Notes under the pieces: generated by a model
What the model was told of the DNA's origin: nothing
The model's database searches: none
Seen by the model: only the letters and a program-made list of their open reading frames with translations
Assembly: GCA_900542625.1 (NCBI GenBank)
Contig: UQOH01000022.1
Location: 1 to 26,153 of the forward strand
DNA from: an uncultured Fusobacterium sp.
GTDB taxonomy: Bacteria > Fusobacteriota > Fusobacteriia > Fusobacteriales > Fusobacteriaceae
Direction: 5' to 3'
DNA: 26,153 nucleotides
Shown: in pieces, positions 19,987 through 26,153 of the stretch
Numbering within the stretch: position 1 is the first letter of the stretch
How the letters are laid out: the number at the start of each line of letters is the position of its first letter
Translations under genes and position numbers: made by a program

Positions 19987-20689
19987 TTACTTTCATCCCC
20001 TTTTCTACGCTTCTCATAAATTTAGTAAATATTCCTGTCATAATAAGATATATAATACCTACTGCAAGCAGTGGTTCAACTCCTCTGTATGTCTGGCTTG
20101 TAATAATGTTTGCAGAACGAAGAAGGTCAACTCCTCCGATAAATCCTACGATAGATGTTTCTTTTAATAATGTAATAAATTCACTTACAAGTGCAGGAAG
20201 AATTTTTTTAACTGCCTGAGGAATTATTATCTCTTTCATTGCTGTTCCATAAGGCATTCCCAAAGCTCTTGCAGCTTCCATTTGTCCTTTATCAAGTCCT
20301 TCAATACCTGCTCTTATAATTTCAGAAACATAAGCACCAGAGTTGATACCGAAAGATAAACTTGCTATTAAAAATACAGGCATATCTCTGAACCCTGCAA
20401 AAATAACGTTTGCAAGAATCATAAGCTGAACAACTGCCGGAGTTCCTCTTATAATATCAGTATACCATATTGCAACCCATTCTAACGGATTAAAATTTTT
20501 AAAACCTTTTGTATGCTTTAATGGATAGAATCTTGATATTCTCATTAATGCAAACATAATTCCAAGAATAATTCCAATCACTGCTGAAAACAGTGTTACT
20601 CCAACAGAGAAAGTAAGACCTTGAATTATATAGTTGTATCTTTCTCCTTCAATAAAAATTTGTTTTAATGTATCAATGTATTGAAACAT
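19979..20689 (-). CDS. Amino-acid ABC transporter, permease
   Basis: The 236-residue protein is a HisM/GlnP-type inner-membrane permease. It has about five helices and the EAA loop EAARALGMPYGTAMKEIIIPQA, cut here as two parts (EAARALGMPYG and EIIIPQA), that docks onto the ATPase. Only one permease gene is present, so a homodimer is expected. It is first in the operon, with a GGAGGAGGG ribosome site before the ATG. About 330 bases of leader with an Arg-rich ORF and two terminators lie upstream, so its expression is probably set by attenuation. Confidence 0.93.
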   Translation of the reverse strand: MFQYIDTLKQIFIEGERYNYIIQGLTFSVGVTLFSAVIGIILGIMFALMRISRFYPLKHTKGFKNFNPLEWVAIWYTDIIRGTPAVVQLMILANVIFAGFRDMPVFLIASLSFGINSGAYVSEIIRAGIEGLDKGQMEAARALGMPYGTAMKEIIIPQAVKKILPALVSEFITLLKETSIVGFIGGVDLLRSANIITSQTYRGVEPLLAVGIIYLIMTGIFTKFMRSVEKGMKVSD

Positions 20690-20740
20690 TTTTCCCTCCT
20701 CCTAAAGTATATATTAAAATATTTTATAACCTTATATAAA

Positions 20741-20769
20741 TAAAAAAATTCAGTGCTGACAGACTGAAT
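20741..20769 (-). terminator. Second attenuator terminator in the ABC operon leader
   Basis: On the minus strand ATTCAGT / ACTGAAT form a 7-bp stem with an 8-base loop followed by seven T. It lies about 50 bases before the permease start. Confidence 0.68.
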
Positions 20770-20784
20770 CTTAAAATAACTGTG

Positions 20785-20815
20785 AAAATAAAAACCAATA
20801 GAATAACTATTGGCT
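20785..20815 (-). terminator. First attenuator terminator in the ABC operon leader
   Basis: On the minus strand CCAATAG / CTATTGG form a 7-bp stem (extendable by a G-T and an A-T pair) with a 5-base loop, followed by TTTTTATTTT. A competing pairing upstream could use the same AGCC bases. Confidence 0.65.
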
Positions 20816-20956
20816 AATATAATCAATCTATGCTCATTAAAATATTTTAAAAATTTAAAAAACTTAAATTTAAAATCATTTTCAATCTTTACAAAAGAAA
20901 TTAAAGTTATTATTCAGCCATATCAAAAGAAACGGATAATATTCTGTTAATTAAAA

Positions 20957-20992
20957 TTACCTATTCCTTTCTCTCCTTATGATTAATAACAT
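20957..20992 (-). CDS. Arg-rich leader peptide (attenuation of the ABC operon)
   Basis: The 11-codon ORF encodes MLLIIRRERNR, with four Arg codons (AGG AGA, AGG, AGG) in the last six positions. A strong SD (GGAGG, 20999-21003) lies 6 bases before the ATG, and the predicted transcript starts about 30 bases upstream. Two intrinsic terminators follow before the permease gene. Stalling at Arg codons when charged tRNA-Arg is scarce would be the sensor. AGG is normally rare beside AGA in this window, which would sharpen the response. ATPase and binding protein genes of an amino-acid transporter downstream fit arginine uptake. The ORF is short, and the SD and the codon content are the evidence. Confidence 0.7.
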   Translation of the reverse strand: MLLIIRRERNR

Positions 20993-21028
20993 TTTTTTCC
21001 TCCAAAAAATATTTTTATAATTAGATTA

Positions 21029-21057
21029 ATGTTAGCAGATAAAAACTCATCTGTCAA
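21029..21057 (-). promoter_or_regulatory. Promoter of the ABC operon leader
   Basis: On the minus strand TTGACA and TAACAT are separated by 17 bases, giving a start near 21022. Confidence 0.65.
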
Positions 21058-21094
21058 TCTATTTCTTAATAATTTTTAATTAAATTTAAAATTG

Positions 21095-21123
21095 TTTTCA
21101 TAAATTAAAATTAATGGTAGAAT
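21095..21123 (+). promoter_or_regulatory. Promoter of the HAD phosphatase gene
   Basis: An extended -10 (TGGTAGAAT, hexamer 21118-21123) lies 17 bases after a weak TTTTCA. The 21058-21094 stretch between the divergent promoters is plain A/T-rich sequence. Confidence 0.5.
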
Positions 21124-21156
21124 ATACAGGGATATTAAAAACTTGGAGGAACAATT

Positions 21157-21939
21157 ATGAAATTAGTAATATCAGATTTAGACGGAACACTTTTAAACCA
21201 AAACAGTCAGATATCTGATGAAACAAGAGATGCTGTAAGAAAACTTGCAGAAAAAGGAGTAGATTTTGCTATTGCAACAGGAAGAGGTTTAGGATCTATC
21301 AAAACTTTCAAAGAAAGACTTGGAATAAATCTATATGCTGTATGCAACAATGGTGCAAATATCTATGATAAAGAAGAAAATCTTATTTTTGAAAAAGTAA
21401 TGGATGAAGAACTGGTTGAAAAAATAATCACATATTTCAGAAAAAGAAACATATCTTATAATGGATTTTACAAAGGAGATATTTTTACAGATGAAGGTAC
21501 AAAAGAATCTATCGTAACATTGGAAACAGGATTTAATCTTGTTCAGCTTAGAGACTGCAAAAAATTTCCTGTTATGACTAAAATAATAGTTAAAGACAAT
21601 CCTGAAATTATAAGAGCACTTTATGATGATATGAAAGAGATATTTTCAGATATTACTGATATCACTATTTCACAGCCGAGATGTCTTGACATAGTTCATA
21701 AAGAGTGCAGCAAAGGAAAAGGTGTCAAACTTATTTCTGAAAAACTAAATATTCCTTTAGATAAGATTATGGCTTTTGGTGACGGCGAAAACGACTTTGA
21801 TATGCTGCAGGTTGTAGGACACCCGGTTGTTATGGAAAACGGACTGGATTCTATGAAAGAAAAAATCAAAAACAAAGCTCCTAAAAATACAGAAAATGGA
21901 GTAGCTCAATATTTAGAAAGATATTTTAACTTAAAATAA
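21157..21939 (+). CDS. Cof-type HAD-superfamily phosphatase
   Basis: The 260-residue protein is a HAD IIB (Cof/YidA-like) hydrolase: motif I SDLDGTLL (Asp7/Asp9 nucleophile and acid), motif II region IATGRG, the C2-type cap in the middle, Lys in motif III (around SKGKGV), and motif IV FGDGENDFDML. Such enzymes remove phosphate from sugar phosphates or cofactor phosphates in the cytoplasm; sequence does not show which. A TTGGAGG ribosome site precedes the ATG. It is followed by the coiled-coil gene 70 bases later without an obvious terminator. Confidence 0.92.
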   Translation: MKLVISDLDGTLLNQNSQISDETRDAVRKLAEKGVDFAIATGRGLGSIKTFKERLGINLYAVCNNGANIYDKEENLIFEKVMDEELVEKIITYFRKRNISYNGFYKGDIFTDEGTKESIVTLETGFNLVQLRDCKKFPVMTKIIVKDNPEIIRALYDDMKEIFSDITDITISQPRCLDIVHKECSKGKGVKLISEKLNIPLDKIMAFGDGENDFDMLQVVGHPVVMENGLDSMKEKIKNKAPKNTENGVAQYLERYFNLK

Positions 21940-22009
21940 ATTGCAGTTTCCTGAAAAATAATTTATAATTTGATTGAGGCATTTTATCAAGTAACGGAGG
22001 TTTTGTCTT

Positions 22010-22693
22010 ATGGGGATATTAGACGTTTTTAAAGACAAAGATAATACTACTAACAAAGAAATCGAGGCTCTGAATTTAGCCTTAAAAGAGAAAGAGCTTG
22101 AAATTCAAAGGCTCAAAATAGAAACAAATACTATGAAAGAAACATATATGTCTCCAAAGCAGATGGAGCTTCTTGAAAAAAATCTGAAGTCTTTAAGAGA
22201 AGAAAACAATAGATTAAAAAAAGAAAAAGCAGAGCTGCTTGAAAAAACAAGTACTTCTCCTTTAGATATTTTTAAATATAAACTTCCAGTTGAAGAATTT
22301 TTTTCTGCTGCAAAATTTAATATGGTAAGAGACTTTCTTGCTGATGCAGGAATTGTTTTTATCCAGGATATAGAAATAGTTCTTTCTTCTCCTGAATTTG
22401 CCAAAGTTAAAAACGCTGCTTCTGCTATAAAAAAATATTCTGCTTTCCGTGACAGCAAAGAGGTTTCATGGGATAACAGAATTTCTTTGTGCAAAGGGGA
22501 AAAAGTTCAGAAAGTTTTTAAAAAAAGCAGAAAGTTTATCAATTATCTTGCTGACAACAACATAGAATTTATGGACGATATGGCTGATTTCAATTTTGAT
22601 GAACTTGCTGTAAAAGGCGGATTTACAACCGCTATGGTATCAGAACTTAAAAATATTGCTGATGAATATTTTAATACTTATAAAATGAAATAA
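22010..22693 (+). CDS. Coiled-coil protein of unknown function
   Basis: The 227-residue protein has no signal or membrane segment. Residues about 15-82 are a strongly predicted coiled coil with heptad-like Leu/Glu/Lys spacing (for example NKEIEALNLALKEKELEIQR). The C-terminal part (85-227) is mainly helical, with two similar stretches that each read roughly FxxxxxFLxxxGIxFxxDI (about 100-119) and FxNYLADNNIEFMDDMADF (about 176-194), perhaps a repeated small helical domain. No family is recognised. A GGAGG ribosome site precedes the ATG, and coaBC follows after 23 bases, so it is probably in an operon with coaBC. Confidence 0.75.
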   Translation: MGILDVFKDKDNTTNKEIEALNLALKEKELEIQRLKIETNTMKETYMSPKQMELLEKNLKSLREENNRLKKEKAELLEKTSTSPLDIFKYKLPVEEFFSAAKFNMVRDFLADAGIVFIQDIEIVLSSPEFAKVKNAASAIKKYSAFRDSKEVSWDNRISLCKGEKVQKVFKKSRKFINYLADNNIEFMDDMADFNFDELAVKGGFTTAMVSELKNIADEYFNTYKMK

Positions 22694-22716
22694 ATAATAA
22701 AATATAGGAGATTTTT

Positions 22717-23892
22717 ATGAAAAATGTATTAGTAGGGGTATGCGGAGGAATTGCTGCCTATAAAACTGCAAACATAATTTCAAAACTTAAGAAAAAAGGA
22801 TATAATATTAAAGTAATAATGACTGAAAATGCCACAAAAATAATAACTCCTCTTACTCTTGAAACTCTTTCAAGAAATAAAGTTGTCGTTGATATGTGGG
22901 ACATAAACAGAGGATATGAAGTAGAACATATATCTCTTGCTGAATGGGCAGATGTAATGCTTATTGCTCCTGCAACATATAATATTATAGGAAAAACAGT
23001 AAACGGAATTGCTGACGATATGCTGAGCACAGTTATTTCTGCATGCACAAAGCCTAAATTTTTTGCTCTTGCAATGAATGTTAATATGTATGAAAATCCG
23101 ATTTTAAAAGAAAACATAGATAAATTAAAAAGATTTGGATATCATTTTATTGATGCTGACGAGGGATTTTTAGCATGCAATGCAAATGCTAAGGGACGTT
23201 TGAAAAATGAAGATGATATAGTTGCTGTTCTTGAAGATTTCTTTGCTGAAAAAGAGAAGAAACTGGCAGGGAAAAAAGTTCTTATCACTGCAGGAAGAAC
23301 AGAAGAGCCTTTAGACCCTGTAAGATATTTAAGCAACAATTCAAGCGGACAGATGGGATACTCTCTTGCTGAACAGGCTGTAAAAATGGGAGCAGAGGTT
23401 ACTCTTGTGTCAGGACCTACAAATTTGGAAATTCCTAAAGGATTAAAAGAATTTGTGCAGATAAGAACAGCTATGCAGATGTTTGATGCTGTAATGGAAA
23501 GATTTGATAAAACTGATGTTGCAATAGCATGTGCTGCTGTGGCTGATTATAAACCAAAAGTATGTGCTAAGGAAAAGATAAAGAAAAAAGAGGGAGATTT
23601 AATAATAGAACTTGACCGAAATCCTGATATTCTTTTTAATATGGGACAGAAAAAAACTCATCAGATACTTATAGGGTTTGCTGCTGAAACAGAAAATATT
23701 ATTGAGAATGCAAAAGGAAAGCTTAAAAAGAAAAATCTTGATATGATTGTGGCAAATGATGCACATGTTATGAGAAGCAGCAATAATGCTGTTACTCTTA
23801 TAAAAAAAGATGAATCACTTACAGTAATTTCTGAAAAACCTAAAAAAGAACTGGCTGCTGATATTTTAAATACAGTAGCAGAAATATCGTAA
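22717..23892 (+). CDS. coaBC: Bifunctional phosphopantothenoylcysteine decarboxylase / phosphopantothenate-cysteine ligase
   Basis: The 391-residue protein makes 4'-phosphopantetheine for coenzyme A in two steps. The CoaC flavoprotein domain (1-180) has VCGGIAAYK, the active His71 in EVEHISLAEWAD, the AMNVNMYENP loop (119-128) and the flap Cys154 in LACNANAKGRL. That flap usually reads LACGxxGxGRM, so two Gly are replaced here. The CoaB ligase domain (about 187-391) has TAGRTEEPLDPVRYLSNNSSG (191-211 region), AAVADYKP and the Lys-rich KIKKK stretch, which bind the nucleotide (CTP). Length matches normal Dfp/CoaBC. It ends just before a MITE-like palindrome. Confidence 0.94.
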   Translation: MKNVLVGVCGGIAAYKTANIISKLKKKGYNIKVIMTENATKIITPLTLETLSRNKVVVDMWDINRGYEVEHISLAEWADVMLIAPATYNIIGKTVNGIADDMLSTVISACTKPKFFALAMNVNMYENPILKENIDKLKRFGYHFIDADEGFLACNANAKGRLKNEDDIVAVLEDFFAEKEKKLAGKKVLITAGRTEEPLDPVRYLSNNSSGQMGYSLAEQAVKMGAEVTLVSGPTNLEIPKGLKEFVQIRTAMQMFDAVMERFDKTDVAIACAAVADYKPKVCAKEKIKKKEGDLIIELDRNPDILFNMGQKKTHQILIGFAAETENIIENAKGKLKKKNLDMIVANDAHVMRSSNNAVTLIKKDESLTVISEKPKKELAADILNTVAEIS

Positions 23893-23900
23893 AAAATTGT

Positions 23901-24096
23901 AGAGGCTGTCGCATTTAAATCTAAAATAAAATTCTCTAGGAAAAAATATCAGCTATTTATATTGCTCATTCATCTAAAAACGATAAACTCACTTCGTTCA
24001 GACATATCGTTTTTTACGATGAACTCGCTGCATAAATTACGCAGATATTTTTAAAATCGAGAATTTTATCTTAGTTTATTATCTTACAGCCTTTTT
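23901..24096. mobile_element. MITE-like imperfect palindrome (repeat copy C)
   Basis: The outer ends are AGGCTGT (23903) and ACAGCCT (24086). Inside them lie ATAAAATTCTC (23926 region) and GAGAATTTTAT (24059 region), then AAAAATATC and GATATTTTT. A central hairpin is AAAAACGATA / TATCGTTTTT (23976-24015 region). No ORF is present, so any movement would need an outside transposase. No clear target-site duplication could be confirmed. The left arm on the minus strand matches the hairpin at 9666-9691 nearly exactly. As RNA its right end plus T run could terminate coaBC. Confidence 0.6.
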
Positions 24097-24112
24097 ATTT
24101 TTCACAATTTTT

Positions 24113-24157
24113 TTGAAAGTTTTTTATCTGTATTTCTAATATACATAATGATATAAT
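24113..24157 (+). promoter_or_regulatory. Promoter region of the fructokinase-manA operon
   Basis: TTGAAA (24113-24118) with TAATAT (24137-24142, spacing 18) is one candidate. A consensus extended -10, TGATATAAT (hexamer 24152-24157), is another, but would start transcription at the ribosome site. Confidence 0.45.
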
Positions 24158-24177
24158 AAAATCAGGAGGGAGATAAT

Positions 24178-25053
24178 ATGATATTAGGTTCTATTGAAGC
24201 AGGAGGAACAAAATTTGTTTGTGCTGTAGGAAATGAAGAGGGAAAAATAATCGAAAGAGCAGAATTCCCGACAACAACACCGGAAGAAACAATGAATATG
24301 GTTGTTGATTTCTTTAAAAATAAAAATATTGAAGCAATGGGAATAGGGTGTTTTGGTCCTATATGTCTTAATAAAAAAAGTGCTGACTACGGCTGCATTA
24401 CTACAACTCCGAAACTTTTATGGCAGAACTATAATATAGTTAAAAAAATTAAAGATAATTTTAATATCCCTGTGGGATTTGATACTGATGTAAACGCAGC
24501 TGCCCTTGGAGAATTTACCTGGGGAAAAGCGAAAGGATTAAACTCATGTGTTTACATGACAATCGGTACAGGAATTGGTGCAGGGCTTATAGTTGAAGGA
24601 AATCTTGTTCACGGACTTCTTCATCCTGAAGTAGGGCATATGATGATATGCCACGAAGAGAGAGATTTGTTTAAAGGATGCTGCCCTTTCCACAAAAACT
24701 GTCTTGAAGGAATGGCATCAGGTCCGGCTATTGAAAAAAGATGGGGTAAAAAGGCTTATGAACTTCCTGAAGAACATACAGCATGGGAAATAGAAGCACA
24801 CTATCTTTCAGTAGGGCTTATGGATATAATTCTTATGATTTCTCCTGAAAAAATAATTCTTGGCGGAGGAGTAATGAAACAGTCACATCTTTTCCCTATT
24901 ATCAGAAAAAAAGTTCAGGAAAGATTAAACGGATATATAAGCTGTCCTGAAATATTGGAGTACATAGACGATTATATTGTTTATCCTGAACTGGGAGACA
25001 ATGCAGGTATATGCGGAGGACTTGCTCTGGCATTAAAAGAATTGAAAAAATAA
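24178..25053 (+). CDS. gmuE: ROK-family fructokinase (GmuE/YdhR-like)
   Basis: The 291-residue protein is a ROK sugar kinase closely resembling Bacillus GmuE/YdhR as remembered. It has the N-terminal IEAGGTKFVCAVG phosphate loop, the catalytic Asp104 in DTDVNAAALGEF, IGTGIGAG (129-136), HPEVGH (149-154) and a zinc site formed by His154, Cys169, His172 and Cys175. It should phosphorylate fructose to fructose-6-phosphate with ATP in the cytoplasm. manA starts 24 bases later, and the two are neighbours in the B. subtilis glucomannan operon too, so mannose/fructose entry into glycolysis is the shared theme. An AGGAGGG site precedes the ATG. A different hexose such as mannose as substrate cannot be excluded. 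Confidence 0.88.
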   Translation: MILGSIEAGGTKFVCAVGNEEGKIIERAEFPTTTPEETMNMVVDFFKNKNIEAMGIGCFGPICLNKKSADYGCITTTPKLLWQNYNIVKKIKDNFNIPVGFDTDVNAAALGEFTWGKAKGLNSCVYMTIGTGIGAGLIVEGNLVHGLLHPEVGHMMICHEERDLFKGCCPFHKNCLEGMASGPAIEKRWGKKAYELPEEHTAWEIEAHYLSVGLMDIILMISPEKIILGGGVMKQSHLFPIIRKKVQERLNGYISCPEILEYIDDYIVYPELGDNAGICGGLALALKELKK

Positions 25054-25077
25054 TACAGATATGGAGGTAATTTTACA

Positions 25078-26046
25078 ATGTATCCTATTAAATTTAAAAA
25101 ATGTTTTATTGATAAAGTCTGGGGAGGAAGAGCTTTTGAAAATGTTCTTGGAATGACTCTTCCAGAAGGAAAACAGATTGGAGAATCATGGGAAGTAAGT
25201 TCTCATAAAAATGGAATGTCTGTTGTTGAAAACGGAATATTTAAAGATGTAACTCTTCAAGAACTTGTTGAAAAATATGGAGCAGAGCTTTTAGGAAAAG
25301 AAGTTATAGAAAGATTTGGAGGAAAATTCCCTATTCTTATAAAATATCTTGATGTCAATGACAGATTATCTGTTCAGGTTCACCCAAGTGACGATTATGC
25401 TCTTAAAGTTGAAGGAGAGTTTGGAAAAAGTGAATGCTGGTACATTATAGATGCAAGCGAAGATGCAAAACTTATACTAGGGCTTAAAGGGGAAATGACA
25501 AGAGAGACTTTCCTTGAAAAAAGCAAAAATAAAGATTTCACAAATATGTTTAATGAAGTTCCTGTTAAAAAAGGCGACTTCATAAATATTGCTCCTGGAG
25601 TAGTTCATGCAAGTCTTGAGGGAAGTGTTCTTCTTTGTGAAACTCAACAAAACTCAGATACTACATACAGAATTTATGATTTCGACAGACTTGTAAACGG
25701 AGAGCCAAGACCTCTTCATTTAGAAAAAGCTGCTGATGTTATAAACTTTGGAGAAAATCCTGTTGTTACAGAAGATGCAAAAAGACAAAATATCAGATTA
25801 AGAAATGCTGTTAAACAAGAGCTTGTGAGAGGACAGTATTTCAATGTTGATAAAATTGTTGTAGATGGAATTTTCCATGATGAAATAAACGAAAACTTCA
25901 AAGTATATTCTATCTTGGAAGGAAAAGGATTTATTATTCATGAAGGAGTAAAATATTCTGCTGAAAAAGGAGATACATATTTTATCCCTGCTAACCTTGA
26001 TGTTACAGTTGACGGAGAAGTGGAAATCTTTAAATCTTTTATCTAA
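25078..26046 (+). CDS. manA: Mannose-6-phosphate isomerase, class I
   Basis: The 322-residue protein is a short Firmicutes-type class I phosphomannose isomerase with a cupin fold. The zinc ligands are Gln100 and His102 in VQVHPSD, Glu119 in SECWYI and His177 in GVVHAS. The N-terminal KVWGG and the active Arg in YRIYDFDR (197-204) are also present. It interconverts mannose-6-phosphate and fructose-6-phosphate in the cytoplasm. It is co-transcribed with the fructokinase gene; AATGGAGGT-type ribosome site (ATGGAGG) lies before its ATG. It is complete and followed by a hairpin. Confidence 0.95.
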   Translation: MYPIKFKKCFIDKVWGGRAFENVLGMTLPEGKQIGESWEVSSHKNGMSVVENGIFKDVTLQELVEKYGAELLGKEVIERFGGKFPILIKYLDVNDRLSVQVHPSDDYALKVEGEFGKSECWYIIDASEDAKLILGLKGEMTRETFLEKSKNKDFTNMFNEVPVKKGDFINIAPGVVHASLEGSVLLCETQQNSDTTYRIYDFDRLVNGEPRPLHLEKAADVINFGENPVVTEDAKRQNIRLRNAVKQELVRGQYFNVDKIVVDGIFHDEINENFKVYSILEGKGFIIHEGVKYSAEKGDTYFIPANLDVTVDGEVEIFKSFI

Positions 26047-26081
26047 AACTTATTATGAGTTATCGTAAGAATATAAAAAAT

Positions 26082-26110
26082 AGCGCGATTGTCCATCTCG
26101 CTTTTCTTTT
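26082..26110 (+). terminator. Terminator of the fructokinase-manA operon
   Basis: AGCGCGA (26082-26088) pairs with TCTCGCT (26096-26102) with one mismatch and a 7-base loop, followed by TTTCTTTT. Confidence 0.6.
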
Positions 26111-26117
26111 GTATAAT
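26089..26117 (+). promoter_or_regulatory. Possible promoter for a gene beyond the right edge
   Basis: TTGTCC and TATAAT are separated by 17 bases and overlap the terminator hairpin. An ATG at 26124 starts ten open codons to the edge, but it lies at the predicted transcription start and has no SD, so it is not called as a gene. Confidence 0.4.
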
Positions 26118-26153
26118 ATATTTATGAATTCTAAGTCTTCTTCTTTAAAAACT

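Noticed and set aside
19769..20167. 132-codon plus-strand ORF across the ABC genes
   Set aside because: It is antisense to the firmly identified ATPase and permease genes and has no recognisable domain.
26124..26153. Start of a gene at the right edge (ten open codons)
   Set aside because: No SD is present, the ATG falls at the predicted transcription start, and ten codons cannot be judged.

Overview
The window is AT-rich DNA with strong Shine-Dalgarno (SD) sites, near-consensus sigma-70 promoters (often with a 17-base spacer) and long runs of A/T between genes. A soluble periplasmic amino-acid binding protein without a lipobox, several lipoproteins, a FeoA-FeoB fusion, sialic acid lyase and a 7-alpha-hydroxysteroid dehydrogenase homologue point to an anaerobic, gut- or mucosa-associated diderm. 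Fusobacterium or a close relative is the best guess. This is inferred from gene content and composition; no marker gene settles it.

Layout. Bases 1-2880 (minus strand): the 5' part of a PRD/BglG-type regulator, a DUF1266 lipoprotein, and an NSS-family transporter preceded by a leader peptide with tandem Trp codons and an attenuator hairpin. Bases 2947-4319: a fluoride riboswitch driving a cation:proton antiporter. Bases 4341-9700: a cupin behind a CRP/FNR-like palindrome; then a ROK regulator, an acetyltransferase-PHP fusion, a 7-alpha-HSDH-like dehydrogenase and a CcdA-TlpA redox fusion, all on the plus strand and closed by a long hairpin. Bases 9712-11830: a divergent sialic-acid pair, an RpiR regulator and nanA, with an operator-like palindrome at the nanA start site. 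Bases 11904-14699: tRNA-Arg(TCG) and the ferrous iron uptake pair feoAB plus a small Cys-rich membrane protein. Bases 14706-18490: a cold-shock protein with a long leader, a small secreted protein, a lipoprotein of the peptidase C26 family, a racemase-like protein and a repeat-bearing lipoprotein. Bases 18502-21057 (minus): a polar amino-acid ABC transporter behind an Arg-codon-rich leader peptide and two terminators. Bases 21095-26117 (plus): a Cof-type HAD phosphatase, a coiled-coil protein, coaBC, a MITE-like palindrome, a ROK fructokinase and mannose-6-phosphate isomerase.

The most notable theme is RNA-based control of membrane transport. Two separate amino-acid transporters (inferred to carry tryptophan and arginine) each have a short leader ORF about 30 bases from the predicted transcription start, a long structured leader and an intrinsic terminator before the first real gene. 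A third transporter is under a fluoride riboswitch. The leader ORFs are too short for ordinary gene callers. Other points worth a second look are the acetyltransferase-PHP fusion with an internal SD site, a hairpin that would hide the SD of the hydroxysteroid dehydrogenase gene, and a family of related palindromic intergenic repeats. No CRISPR array, prophage or complete insertion sequence was seen.
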